Assembly: GCA_029582265.1 (NCBI GenBank)
Contig: CM055828.1
Location: forward strand, 36,421,950 to 36,485,949
Source: Zoroaster sp. YZ-2022
Taxonomy: Eukaryota; Echinodermata; Asteroidea; Forcipulatida; Zoroasteridae
Reading direction: 5' to 3'
Length of the DNA stretch: 64,000 nt
The notes beneath the pieces are model-generated. The model did no database searches and was not told the DNA's origin. It was given only the letters and a program-made list of their open reading frames with translations. Of this stretch, positions 14,201 through 23,740 are shown piece by piece. The first letter of the stretch is position 1. Each line of letters begins with the position of its first letter. Both the position numbers and the translations under genes were made by a program.

Positions 14201-15999
14201 GGTATCTGTGAGGGTACAGGTTAATATATTGTGGTTGAAAAAGCTTCTGATGCACTACGGTAGCTCAGGACTATCGTAGTATACTCCCCAGGGAGCTGAG
14301 AATGTTTTAGGATTGATATTGGCCCAGTGATCAAGGATAATAATGTAAAAGCGCCCTTTATCCTTTGGCAATTTGGCGCTCTATAAATCCAGTTAGGCCT
14401 ATTATTATAATGTAGCCAGGGGTTTAGGGTGCCACGCCTGCCTTGTTTTCATCACTAAGGCAGAAAAACTTATGCTTCATCACCCCAGTACTAATGTTTT
14501 AATTTGGCCACCCCGTTCAATATTTCTGGGCACTTCTGACTACAAACACTACAAACACATTGTGTTTATCGATATAAAACAACATTCTAATGACATTACA
14601 TCGCACTGTTACTTTTGTTTTGTTTTGTATGTTTAATTTTAATATGTCTATGTCTATGAACACCTATTCGGCCTGTCAATCAAACAGCATGGATTAACCA
14701 ACAGGTTCACACCTTTCCAATTATGTCTGACACACGCTTTGTTATTGTATATAGTTGCATAACTAAGTTTGCCAGGGTTGCTATGGGTGAGCGGGGACTG
14801 TAGCTAAATACACATTGGTGAATTTAAAGAATAAGAGATGTTAATAGATGTTTATGCAATCATTTTATTGTACATATTAGCATATGAACATGCATAATGC
14901 AGAACATGGGCTAGACTACATTGGAAAGAACCCCTCCCCTTTTAAAACGAAAAACTAAATTTAAAAAAAAAATAAAGAAAAATTTAAATTAAAAAGTTTT
15001 AAAAATTTAAATAAAATAAAAACGAAACATACAGCGTCTGTTCTGATATAACAGACGCAAGGTGATTGGTTTGAAGACGTCCACCCCTGGGGATCCCCAC
15101 CCTGGGTAATGTTCTGTGGTCATGTTTGGTGGTTCATAATATCAGTGCGCTTTGGACCCACGTACACATGTCTATAAGAAAAAAATCAAGGATTTAATTT
15201 CTTCGCGATCATTTAAAAACAAAACTTAAATTGTCTTTTTTGGTAAAGGAAACATGATTTGTTTGAAAAAAGTAGGGCATAGCTCATATCTAAAGTCCAC
15301 ATAATTCGATCAATTTCCTAGGGTTCGGGTTGTACTGAAACACCTATAAAATGTAATAACAAGCAAACAAACAAACAAACAAATAAACACCCCAATCATA
15401 AATTAAAAATAAACAATTATTATGTTAATGACCTTGCAGGTTCAAACCCAATCTGCAAAAAAAAAAAAAAAAAAAAAAAAAATTCGGTTTTTAAGTGTCA
15501 GTTTTTTGTTTCAGATTGGGATTTTAAACGTACACTCACTGGCCATAAGTATTGCAACATTGAAATTCACACCAAAGTTCAGTTTGGAGAACTGTGTTAC
15601 AATAATTTATTTTATTTTATTTACACTACTTAAGACCTTTTGAAAGTGCCTTTGTTTTGAAGTCAATGTTCTTTTTTACTGTTCTTGCTATGTAATACAC
15701 GATCGATGAAATCGGATTAAATGATCATCTCACCTGTATTCTGTAAAGTGATATTTTGAGCACGGTTGCAATACGTTTGGCCAGTGAGTGTACATCCTAT
15801 AGGCCAATTTCTATGCTACTAAAATTTAAAACTTGAGCAATGAGTGCAAAGAAGAAATTTGGTTTACCACATTTGGATCTCTTTGAACTTGATTCCAGTA
15901 GATGGTCCCTCCTTCAAAAAAATCTATCTCTTGAGTATTCGCGCTATGTAAAAATAGGCACGTCAGACTGAGGAGACACACGAAGTGAAGATTAGCCAT
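3130..15999 (-). CDS. Secreted ZP-domain protein, 13 exons, about 790 aa
   Basis: I joined 13 exons on the minus strand: 15999-15868, 13282-13113, 12146-11956, 8734-8595, 7932-7673, 7356-7201, 6893-6847, 6234-6125, 5792-5546, 5057-4864, 4362-3935, 3735-3627, 3318-3130. Every junction is GT-AG and every phase matches (0,2,1,0,2,2,1,0,1,0,2,0), ending in TGA, for 2373 coding bases. In order the protein has a signal peptide (about residues 1-22), an N-terminal region to about residue 400, an Ig-like segment (about 402-484) and a ZP domain (about 490-750). The N-terminal region has motifs such as ECCWLHG, DIVKCRW and YAVPIMLEDF, which I recognise from a large unnamed extracellular family of marine invertebrates (established only from memory). 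ZP domains polymerise into extracellular filaments or coats. No transmembrane helix is visible after the ZP domain, so the product is probably secreted. Its exact role is unknown. Confidence 0.82.
3627..3735 (-). CDS. ZP gene exon 12: ZP-C
   Basis: It encodes CPVEDTVQIPSTGGQLWRRR and then FSVDSFAFLGRRILDR. Gly-Cys-Pro followed by the R-F-S-x-x-x-F-x-F strand is the normal continuation of ZP-C after C-W-A-T. Acceptor CACCTCAG, donor AGG|GTGAGT, phase 2 in and 0 out. Confidence 0.83.
3935..4362 (-). CDS. ZP gene exon 11: ZP-N end and ZP-C start
   Basis: It encodes RNDTDISFTNVVYIP (the N-T-V-x-Y strand after ZP Cys 3), then AICHVPS (Cys 4), a long linker, and the ZP-C cysteines in GACRGDYGC and ESCWATVSENP. 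The C-W-A-T block is the classic ZP-C signature. Acceptor CTGCAG, donor GAGG|GTGACT, phase 0 in and 2 out. Confidence 0.85.
4864..5057 (-). CDS. ZP gene exon 10: start of ZP-N
   Basis: It starts after TTTTCCTAATCCAG in phase 1 and encodes GYPSYRKFNTYCSTTHMSIF, then HLDDPQC and YGECGTRFL. It supplies ZP-N cysteines 1, 2 and 3. The start was chosen because it fits the phase of exon 9 and keeps the first conserved Cys. A nearer AG at 5021 would lose that Cys and break phase. Donor TTG|GTGAGG. Confidence 0.8.
5428..5515 (+). repeat. Dispersed repeat with CGAAACGT core, partial copy
   Basis: Contains TGATCTGAAGACGTAGGAGT and GATCGAAACGTCGAGTTATC, in intron 9 of the ZP gene. It resembles 795-950 and 16455-16625. 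Confidence 0.55.
5546..5792 (-). CDS. ZP gene exon 9: Ig-like (SbsA-type) segment
   Basis: It encodes IKKATSPAFVRVLAPNDSVV through EYTIHVDEGAVESADNC and AEWTFST. The Y-T-I-x-V-D-x-G-A-V-x-S-A-D-N pattern resembles SbsA/Ig-like (bacterial surface-layer-type) repeats, also seen in animal extracellular proteins. Acceptor TTTCCAG, donor AAAG|GTGAGT, phase 0 in and 1 out. Confidence 0.75.
6125..6234 (-). CDS. ZP gene exon 8 (Ser/Thr/Glu linker)
   Basis: It encodes EKEREELTTLPELSTPAKDS and continues to YVPDWKIRFNKQ. The first part is polar and probably a flexible linker. Acceptor GCAACAG, donor CAG|GTGATT, phase 1 in and 0 out. Confidence 0.72.
6847..6893 (-). CDS. ZP gene exon 7 (47-base exon)
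   Basis: A short exon encoding FWSEQSCFTLYVFGD, between acceptor TTTCACAG and donor ACG|GTAAAT. It is supported by phase (2 in, 1 out) and by the C-F-T-L-Y-V-F pattern that continues the strand arrangement of exon 6. Confidence 0.7.
7201..7356 (-). CDS. ZP gene exon 6
   Basis: It encodes ITEIKVLACDLCQDLVPGSV through FCVVAVEEDM. Beta-rich, with a C-x-x-C and a Y-T-F-C-V strand, it looks like an Ig-fold-type segment. Acceptor GAGCAG, donor CAT|GTAAGT, phase 2 on both sides. It joins exon 7 to complete the Met codon of EEDM. Confidence 0.75.
7673..7932 (-). CDS. ZP gene exon 5
   Basis: It reads EACTLRFASTVPAGKYAVPI, then MLEDFSSSDPETPLSKVPVQ and FLVDVF, with two further Cys (GECRQP, DFCLTI). 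It ends at CAG|GTAATC in phase 2. The G-x-Y-x-V-P-I-M-L-E-D-F then P-L-S-x-V-P-x-Q-F-L order closes the N-terminal family module. Confidence 0.82.
8595..8734 (-). CDS. ZP gene exon 4
   Basis: It encodes YDVNKDIVKCRWTIKNQGEC, then a Cys-containing stretch ending AFLNE before GAG|GTGAAT. Joining to exon 3 gives LSIP-N-YDVNKDIVKCRW, matching the usual I-P-x-x-D-x-D-x-V-x-C-R-W block of the family. Phase 1 in, phase 0 out. Confidence 0.8.
8850..10375. repeat. 45 bp minisatellite in intron 3 of the ZP gene, about 34 copies
   Basis: The unit is 45 bases, such as CCTTTCATGGTATACTTCCA followed by TGGGATAGACAGACTATAGG and AGCAA. Because 45 is divisible by 3 it stays open on the minus strand, reading (MKGCSYSLSIPWKYT)n. 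A one-base deletion near 9650 and 3-base-shorter units near 10115 and 10205 break the frame. The motif KGCSYSLSIP matches the end of exon 3 (KGCSSILSIP), so the unit derives from the exon 3/intron 3 border. It is intronic in my gene model. Confidence 0.9.
10677..11367. mobile_element. TIR element with 8-bp TSD, SINE nested inside
   Basis: Near-perfect terminal inverted repeats of about 45 bases (starting ACGGAAGCGTATTTAGGACA) bound the element. The 8-base direct repeat AGGAAAGT flanks it exactly (10669-10676 and 11368-11375), as in hAT- or P-type elements. Inside are CCCGGGCGAA-type short repeats and a SINE at 10905-11273. No transposase, so non-autonomous. It lies in intron 3 of the ZP gene. 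Confidence 0.88.
10905..11273 (+). mobile_element. tRNA-Leu-derived SINE, (ATT)n tail, copy 1
   Basis: The head resembles tRNA-Leu(CAA): A box TGGCCGAGCGG, anticodon region GGACTCAAGTTCT, B box GGTTCGAAACC. A body with CACTTGTGTCCTTGAGCAAG and TGGGTACCTATGAGGGCAG follows, then GTGCGCTATATAAGTCCACA and (ATT)11. RNA polymerase III would read it on the plus strand. It sits inside the TIR element 10677-11367. Confidence 0.9.
11956..12146 (-). CDS. ZP gene exon 3 (Cys-Cys-Trp block)
   Basis: It starts after ATAG and reads YEECCWLHGIKNNGMKVSKG, then GWNLVSEINIRHRDELVN, ending RIQKGCSSILSIP at a CCAA|GTAAGT donor. This exon has no long open frame of its own. It was found because both its phases (2 in, 1 out) fit exons 2 and 4 and because of the CCW...W-L...R-x-D pattern of the family. 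Its last 30 or so bases seeded the 45 bp minisatellite in the following intron. Confidence 0.8.
12838..12945 (-). repeat. Dispersed repeat with CGAAACGT family end, inverted copy
   Basis: On the minus strand it matches 870-945 of the window at roughly 90% over about 75 bases, in intron 2 of the ZP gene. It contains an ATG followed by a hydrophobic run and a GTAAGT, which mimics a signal-peptide exon. The copy at 870 lacks the donor. Confidence 0.6.
13113..13282 (-). CDS. ZP gene exon 2
   Basis: It begins ELRTQGFFYINRG after an AAG acceptor and ends with two bases of a codon at a perfect AA|GTAAGT donor. The segment YVCDEMDEKNNWATGTHT resembles the Tyr-x-Cys plus Asp-Trp block of the extracellular family named in the gene entry. 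Phase 0 in, phase 2 out. Confidence 0.78.
13505..13540. repeat. (CA)n-rich stretch
   Basis: Short imperfect CA repeat in intron 1 of the ZP gene. Confidence 0.6.
14051..14411 (+). mobile_element. tRNA-derived SINE, older copy 2
   Basis: Head CCATGGCCGAGCTCTCTAGC and B box GGTTCGAATCC, with the same body landmarks (CTTGTGTCCTTGAGCAC, TCACCCAGGAGTATAAATGG) but clearly more diverged. It ends near CCTATTATTAT. Intron 1 of the ZP gene. Confidence 0.82.
15459..15481. repeat. Poly-A tract (A23)
   Basis: Uninterrupted A run, 50 bases before the left end of the TA-flanked MITE. No retroelement body could be assigned to it. Confidence 0.7.
15533..15790. mobile_element. Tc1/mariner-like MITE, 258 bp
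   Basis: The terminal inverted repeats CACTCACTGGCCATAAGTAT and the inverted end GGCCAGTGAGTG continue for about 28 bases, including TATTGCAAC. TA flanks both ends (15531-15532, 15791-15792), as in the Tc1/mariner superfamily. No coding capacity. Intron 1 of the ZP gene, 77 bases from exon 1. Confidence 0.82.
15868..15999 (-). CDS. ZP gene exon 1: signal peptide
   Basis: The exon starts MANLHFVCLLSLTCLFLHSA, a typical signal peptide: short polar start, then a Leu/Cys/Phe-rich core. It ends after DPNV at a G|GTAAAC donor in phase 0. An in-frame ATG lies 15 bases upstream (16014, MFDVI), but the later ATG gives the better signal peptide, so I chose it. The mature chain would begin near QEIDFFEGGTIYW. 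Confidence 0.75.
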
Positions 16000-16023
16000 G
16001 ATGACGTCAAACACTCTAAAAAC

Positions 16024-16190
16024 GGATTGGTTAAAAACTACAAATTTAAATGGTTAGCACTATTTTTTATTATTTAAACCAAGAGACTGGTCAACAAGTG
16101 ACAAATACAATGGTTATTTGGCAACCAATTACCTTGGTCACAGAATGTTTGTAATTTTAACCAATATCTTGGTTGTTTTATAAATATGCA
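16024..16190. repeat. Short inverted-repeat stretch upstream of the ZP gene
   Basis: GATTGGTTAAAAACTACAAA at the left is inverted at the right (TTTGTAATTTTAACCAATA). It may be a small MITE in the promoter-proximal region of the minus-strand ZP gene. No clear TSD. Confidence 0.45.
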
Positions 16191-16454
16191 AACAAGTAGT
16201 CGGGGCTAGAAGTTGTACAATTTCTTTGAAAATATAGTGATACATTTTTTTCATTTAACATTTAATGTAAATTGTTTGTGTTTTTTTAGTATAAATTATC
16301 GAAGCATTTGTGAAGATTGTCAAATGTGTAAACATGTAAACACAACATTTTCTTTTGAACACAAAAATGAAACAAAATGGAAAAAATCTACAGTTAAATT
16401 CAGTAAATATGAGAGCATGATCAGTGTAAACCTTTGAACGATGTAAATTATCGT

Positions 16455-16625
16455 CTTTTCCTGAAGACGATCAGAGTACACTAATCAAGCTGTCGAGTTG
16501 TCAACCACTGTTATTTTTCAGAACCAAAACTATTTACAACCCAATAGAGGATTTATATAGTGCTATCGCAAACCTTTCTAGACTATAGTTCTACTAAGCA
16601 AAGCTTCAAATCTTACTTAAAGATG
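16455..16625 (+). repeat. Dispersed repeat with CGAAACGT core, diverged copy
   Basis: Same module order as 795-950: GAAGACGATCAGAGTACACT, CGAGTTGTCAACC, then CCAATAGAGGATTT and AGCAAAGCTTCAAATCTTAC. Confidence 0.5.
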
Positions 16626-17300
16626 TACGGCTCGTGCTTTTCGGTATTCTACCGGCAATTTCCTGAATTTGTTGTTTTCATTTCATCGATCATTTCCGTA
16701 AATAAAGGGAAACAAATACTTTTCAGTGAAATATTTCACAAAATGTTTAGTCAGAAGCATTAGCAGTAAATATGTGCCTATTATTGTTTTTGAGAAATGT
16801 GTTTTTTGTTGAACTTTCCACAAGTAAAAAGTAATATTCTGAAGAGAAAAAAAATTAAATATTCGGAACTTGCCTCCAAATTACCGAAAAAATAATACAT
16901 CACAGTTTACCGAAAACTTTCTTATGACGGGTTTCTAACATCCCTTGAAATGTATTTGTGTACGTCAGCATTATAATAACTGTATCAAAAATTCCAAGTT
17001 ACCATGGGCGTCGATTGCTACTCTAGAACCAACAATTATGGGGGTCAAGTTCTGGATGGAGCTATTCACGGCTGGGGTTTGGGGCCCTCTCAGCTTCTCA
17101 TATTTTAATTTCTCAATCCAACCGACGGCGATTTTGAAGGGGATCGATTTGGGGAAAAAGTTTTTGAGCCGCCGCCTATGCCCGCTGGCTGCGCCCCACC
17201 TATCTACATATGTGAGCCTCGGTGAAGAGACCGCTTTGCAGACACCCTTTGTATTGAAGATGCTCAGTAAATGATGAGGAATGATGAGGAATGCAAAGTG
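16626..17300. other. Intergenic, repeat-like text, no gene
   Basis: AT-rich, then from 16990 a higher-GC stretch with overlapping 109- and 111-aa frames on opposite strands. Neither resembles a protein family. It adjoins the 3' end of the LINE and is probably old repeat sequence. Confidence 0.4.
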
Positions 17301-17306
17301 GAGCAA

Positions 17307-18863
17307 CCTTCATCATCATCATCATTCGGCCGAGGCCGGAGCACTAACGAGCCCCCTCCACAAAGCTTGGTCATTCATGAGGGATGGAAGATCATCAAGT
17401 TCCATGTCTATGTCTTCACACAGCAACTTAGTGAAGGTTTTTCTTCTTCCCCTCCTTTTCCTTCCCCGATTGGGATTCCACAAGATGAACCTTGATACTG
17501 GCTCTTCAGTGTGTCGATAGCTATGGCCAGCAAGTTGGAGACGCCTTCTTCTGATCTTAGTGGATAGTTTGTCTATGTTCTTGTATAGCTCTTGATTTGA
17601 AAGTTTGTCTCTCCAATGGACATCCAGGCACTTTCTCAGCATTCTGGTATAGCTACCATCCAGTTTCTTCTCAAGTTCTTTTGTGAGTGGCCAGGTGTCA
17701 GCTCCATACATGAGTATGCTTTCGACAGTTGCTCTGAAAAATGATATTCTCAAAGGTCTTCCTATATGGGACTTCCATACACAGTTAAGCTTGTTGCATG
17801 CTTGCCATGCAAGGGCAATACGATGGTGAACCTCCTTGCTAATACTGCATATCCAAGATCCCAAGTACCTGAAGTCATCAACTTCTTCTAGCACATTTCC
17901 ACTGGCAGTTGTAATTGCCCTACTTTCATCCTGAATGTTAATGGTGATAACCTTGGTCTTATTTACATTCATAGCCAATCCAACTGTCCCAGCATGGAAT
18001 TCAACATTTTTCAGAAGCTTCTGGGCAGCTCCAATGCTGTCACTCATCAGGACTATATCATCAGCAAATGCCAGGTCTGTGATTTCCTCTTTAGGATAAC
18101 GTCTACTTCTCCGCTCTGTGATAGTAAAACCAAGATTGTTCTCTTCTGATGATTTCCTCATGACATAGTCCAGAATTATAATGAACAGATATGGAGCTAG
18201 CGTATCATCCTGCAAAACACCTGCCTTGATGTTGAAGGGCTCTGTCTCTCCATCAGGCGAGATTACAATTGCTGTTGTGTCTTCATATATAACCTCGATA
18301 GCACGAACTATCTTTCTTGGTATGCCGTATGCTCTTAGGATGTTAAACATTTGGCCACGATGGACGGAATCGAATGCTTTCTTGAAATCGATGAATGTTA
18401 GTACCAATGGTAAATTGTTAAGCTCTGCCTCTTCAACAATCCTGCGCAAGGCCAGGATGTGTCCAGTTGTTGAGCGTCCCTTGCGAAAACCATTTTGGTT
18501 CCATCTGAGAAGTGGTTCAATGGCAGGTTTGCATCTGTTGAGTATGAGGCGGTTGTAGATCTTAGCTGCAATTGGTATTAGGCTGATACCTCGATAAGTA
18601 GTTGCCACTGACAGGTTTCCTTTCTTAGGAAGGGGAACTATTCCACTCTTATACGGAACATATCAGGTTTGATAAAGTTGTTGAATATAATTATGGTTGC
18701 ATAGTTCTAAAAGTGTCGATTTGAATAAGTCCAGCTTCCAGACCTCTGGAGGAATTCCAGCAAGGAGAAACCTTAATAGTAGTACCACAGTCACAATCTG
18801 TACAAGTCTTTCATCAGAATCAATTTGGAGTACTGTAGCCCAATTTGGGGAGCAGTGGCACAA
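17307..18863 (-). mobile_element. Non-LTR retrotransposon (LINE) reverse transcriptase, 5'-truncated and decayed
   Basis: The minus-strand frame 18608-17322 (428 aa) contains YRGISL, FRKGRSTTGHILALRR, TFIDFKKAFDSV, GVLQDDTLAPYLF and FADDIVLMSD, which are RT motifs in order. The C-terminal TRMLRKCLDVHWRD and GHSYRHTEEPVS regions are typical of LINE pol. The catalytic YADD-type motif is FADD. The usual GVLQGDTLAP Gly is Asp here. Upstream, GIPPEVWK (near 18750) lies in another frame separated by a stop, so the copy is frameshifted and inactive. An (ATG)n run at 17308-17324 marks the 3' tail. Clade not assigned. Confidence 0.9.
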
Positions 18864-19090
18864 TCAAACCTAAGGATTTTAGACAGTCTTCAAAATAAAG
18901 TCCTTCAAATCTAATGTTCATCATCATCTGATTAATCTGCCACCTGCTCAGAATATATGAACTTTAGCTTGGGCATCCCTTGTGGTTCTTGTTTTCTTGG
19001 GGAATGTTTAAATTTAAAAAAAAATAATAAAAAAAAATAATAAAAAAATGGTGCGTTCTGAGCGCTTTATGACGACTACATAATTATTAA
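18864..19090. other. Intergenic, no gene
   Basis: AT-rich with A-rich runs near 19015-19050. Nothing recognisable. Confidence 0.4.
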
Positions 19091-20410
19091 AACCCCTGTC
19101 ACACCAGGGCTGCGATCGGGCTGCGCTCGGGCTGCGACCACAAAATCATGAAAGCGCAGAGGTGAGCGCAGTAAGGTCTCCTAGAACGGATCGATGACGC
19201 AGTGGAAACTCGCTTGGTCGGGAGAGGAACGCCATGGTCGCCCTGGGACGCCTGACCGCGGCGACCGTTTTGTGCATGCACAAAATGGTCGCCGAGGCTC
19301 GGCGCTCTGATCAGATCGCTGTAAGGACTCAGTACGGTCGCAGCGGCAGCGCAAAGCGAGCGGCATGAGCGCAAAGCGAGCGCAGCAAGGACGCACACGA
19401 GCGTCTTGTGGTCGCAGCGGGAAATAAATCTTGTCCGCTGCGTCTGTCCTGAGTTCTCACTACGTCCATTGCGATGTCGCTACGTCTCTCTCCCGTCCTT
19501 GTTGCGCTCTTCCCGCTCGTACAACGTCCACACGTAGCTGCCGCTGCGACTATGCCGCTCCTTATACGCCCATGCGCATCCAATGGCGATCTTCCGACGT
19601 TTGTGATAAATGTGATGTGATAAATGTGCTGTGATGTGATAAATGATGATAAATAGACCCCACAGCTGTGATGTGGCCTCGTCAAGCGGGGAAAGCGGAC
19701 TGATGACTGGCGGTCGCAGCGGGGTCTATTTATGCTCGCCGCGCGGACGCATCGAACGTTTCGAGAACGTATTGCGGACGTCATAACGGCGTAACGCGAG
19801 CGCGCTTGGTCGCGTAGAGCGCCGTGGGAGCGCCGTGTGAGCGCCGTGGGAGCGCGTTCGAACTCCATACTGGATGAGATGGGAGCGCGGTGGGTCGCAG
19901 CAGGAGCGCCGTGAGCGCGATGGGAGCGTACTAAAATCTCCGTTGTTTGACATTTGGGGTGTCGTGGCCGAGTGGTCTAGCTTACCGGATTCAAGTTCTG
20001 GTGTTAGCAACATAATGTGGGTTCGAATCACGGCCGTGACACTTGTGTCCTTGAACAAGACACTTAATCATAATTGCTGCTCTCCACCCAGGGGTTAAAT
20101 GGGTACCTGTGAAGGCAGAGTTGGTTTGCTCTATATGCGCTAGAAATGGCAGCAATTGAGCTGTATACTCCCCAGAGGGAGCTGAGATGGTTTCAGGAAT
20201 GATTTATGAGCCTTATGAGCAGGGATAATAATATAATGCGCCTTGAGCACCACTTAGTTGGTGGATACGTGCGCTATATAAATCCACACATTATTATTAT
20301 TATTATTTTCAGAAAATTTCGGACAGTTTTCCGCGATCGTAATGCGTTTTGCAAAAAATTAAAGCGCACAGCGGGCTCCGTCCCGTCGCAATAGAGTGTG
20401 ACAGGGCTTT
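19091..20410. mobile_element. GC-rich TIR element with nested SINE
   Basis: The left end (near AACCCCTGTCACACCAGGGC) and the inverted right end (GTGTGACAGGGCTTTT) form imperfect terminal repeats of about 30 bases. The interior to 19935 is unusually GC-rich and built of recurring GGTCGCAGC/GGAGCGC/GAGCGCG words, giving several overlapping chance frames on the minus strand. A SINE occupies 19957-20308. I could not find a convincing target-site duplication, so the superfamily is open. Confidence 0.65.
19957..20308 (+). mobile_element. tRNA-Leu-derived SINE, copy 3, nested
   Basis: Very similar to the SINE at 10905: TGTCGTGGCCGAGTGGTCTA, CGGATTCAAGTTCTGG, B box GGTTCGAATCA. Same body, then GCGCTATATAAATCCACACA and a short (ATT)6 tail. 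It sits inside the TIR element 19091-20410. Confidence 0.9.
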
Positions 20411-20472
20411 TAGGCACAATTTTGTTTTATGGGCCATATAAATAGTGTGAGGACAACGATTGATATACTGGC

Positions 20473-20489
20473 CCCCCCCCCCCCCCCCA
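20473..20489. repeat. Poly-C run
   Basis: Homopolymer C tract with no other context; the surrounding 20411-20850 shows no gene. Confidence 0.7.
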
Positions 20490-20851
20490 CCATCTAAACG
20501 TGGAAGATGCATTGGATTTAAATGTAAAACCGATCGACGCCAATGGACTGGGAAATGAGGTGGCCAATTCATTCTCAACAAGTCAGCCCATTATTGTAGA
20601 TCCGGTACCGGTAGCCGCAGGGCCTTCGGAAACATGGTAGCCTACGGTAGGCCTACTCCTTCGTATTCAGGATAGGCCAACATTTATTTATTCTTGTTTA
20701 TTTATGAGTCATCAAAAAGTAAGGAGACATTTGATATATTGGCCCAATCTAAAAAGTGGAGTGGATATCCCCCGTCCCTCATCAATCGACGCCCATGCAT
20801 GTTACAAAGAAAACGAAGTTATTTGCTGATCGACATCATATGAATTCAGTG

Positions 20852-22209
<1,358 letters not shown>

Positions 22210-22210
22210 C

Positions 22211-22473
22211 GGTTTGCGGTAACACCATGTGTTTATCTCAACTAACGTGAAGCTGAGGTACAGGTTCTGAAAAGAACCGTATCGTACAACTCGTATCTCA
22301 ACCTTCGTTAAGTGAGAAAGGTTCAAGGGAGAACCAATTTCGGGCAACTCGTTTTTCTCTACTGTCGCTAAGTGAGAAATATGGTTCAGGGAAAACCATG
22401 GGGACTTCACGGGTTAATATGGTTCAGGGAGAACCATGGGGACTTAACGGGTTATTCTAAGCCTCGAAACTTA

Positions 22474-22510
<37 letters not shown>
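22211..22510. repeat. Degenerate hairpin-bearing repeats followed by (TTA)13
   Basis: Three or four related segments carry a self-complementary GGTTC...GAACC (for example AGGTTCAAGGGAGAACC, TGGTTCAGGGAGAACCATGG), with TAAGTGAGAAA and ACGGGTTA between them. A (TTA)n array at 22473-22511 closes the stretch. Confidence 0.55.
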
Positions 22511-22511
<1 letters not shown>

Positions 22512-22905
22512 GGTGTTCGGCTTTTCAGCCGAACAACTATTGTTATTGTTCCGTTTTTTTTTTGTTACTTCTCCTTCTTCTCCTTAACTCTTCTCTACAT
22601 CGAAAGTGCAAGTTAACAATATCACACAACCTTGAAACTTCACGCATATAAAGACCTTATCATGTAGATGAATCTAGTTACGTCATGATCACGTCATCAG
22701 GTATCAAATTACAAGCCATTTAAGTTTTAAAAATGACAATTTGCTATCGACTGTATATCAAAATATACTAAAGCTATGATGTTCATAATCTGGGATCTGA
22801 TAGATCAAGGCTTAGGCAACATTTGAAAAGTTAACGTCAAAATCGTCTGACATTTGCTTCCGGTCGTACCGGAAGGTCAAAGTTTTGATTTTTTTTTTCT
22901 TCAAA
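22511..22905. repeat. Diverged solo copy of the array spacer module
   Basis: It starts with the hairpin AGGTGTTCGGCTTTTCAGCC, then ATTGTTATTGTTCCG and a TTC-rich run. Further on come CCTTGAAACTTCACGCATAT, ACGTCATCAGGTATC and CCGGAAGGTCAAAG. The same landmarks in the same order form the spacer between units of the 25431-48160 array, so this is an older, solitary relative. Confidence 0.65.
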
Positions 22906-22999
22906 ATTCCTTTTCTGGGCCAAAATCCCATTGACTTAACACACACCAGACACTCGTGGTTCTGGGGCCCATTGTTTACAAACCGCAGAGACTGAGATC

Positions 23000-23740
23000 G
23001 TTATCTACTGGAAAACAGCTGGCGGTCTTCACGGGGACGTTTGCGGTTTCACAGGCTAAAGCTCTTGCAGGATAAAATATATTTTATAGATGTGTGGTTG
23101 GGCGTTTAAGCCAATAACGGATGCGCTACAATATTTCTAAAACCATAGATCGTATTAACTTAATACTGCAGTGTCATTTTTGTACGAATGGAAAGGGCTG
23201 TTGAAAAAGCCAATACCGAAAAGCTATTTCTTTGAAATGAGTAAGGCAACTTACTTTTGAAAACAGACGAGACAAATGAAAAGAAATAAACAAATAAATA
23301 AAATCCATTACTGTACATTTATATGATGTTTCGTTTTATTTATTTATTTATTTATTAAATAACAAATGAAACTAGAATTTGTAGACCTTGTGGTTTTTTT
23401 TAAGGAATATAATGAATGCATAAAATTACAGAATTAATGAATGCATAAAATTACAGAATTTACATATAAATTATACAGGTGAGCACAATATAAAATTTGT
23501 TCACAATTAATGTGTAATTTCAAACATTTGTTTGAAGTAAATTGTTAGTGTTCACTAAGATAGAGAGCAGCCGTATAAAATGCAGAGAGGTATTACATGC
23601 CTTATTTACAAAACTAAGTAGTTTCTTTGTAAAAGTTGTTGTGAATCACAACATCATCTGAAAACATACATTTGGAAGGTCAATTATTAAAATAATTTCA
23701 CATTATTCTGAATGTGGACGGCCGCCTGGACGATGAAGGG
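23000..23740. other. Intergenic, no gene
   Basis: AT-rich with a (TTTA)n run near 23337-23356 and a 28-base tandem repeat (AATGAATGCATAAAATTACA) at 23411-23460. No coding signal. Confidence 0.45.

Noticed and set aside
19329..20058. Overlapping Arg/Ser-rich frames (179, 110, 99, 71 codons)
   Set aside because: Chance frames in the GC-rich interior of a TIR element, overlapping on the same and opposite strands.
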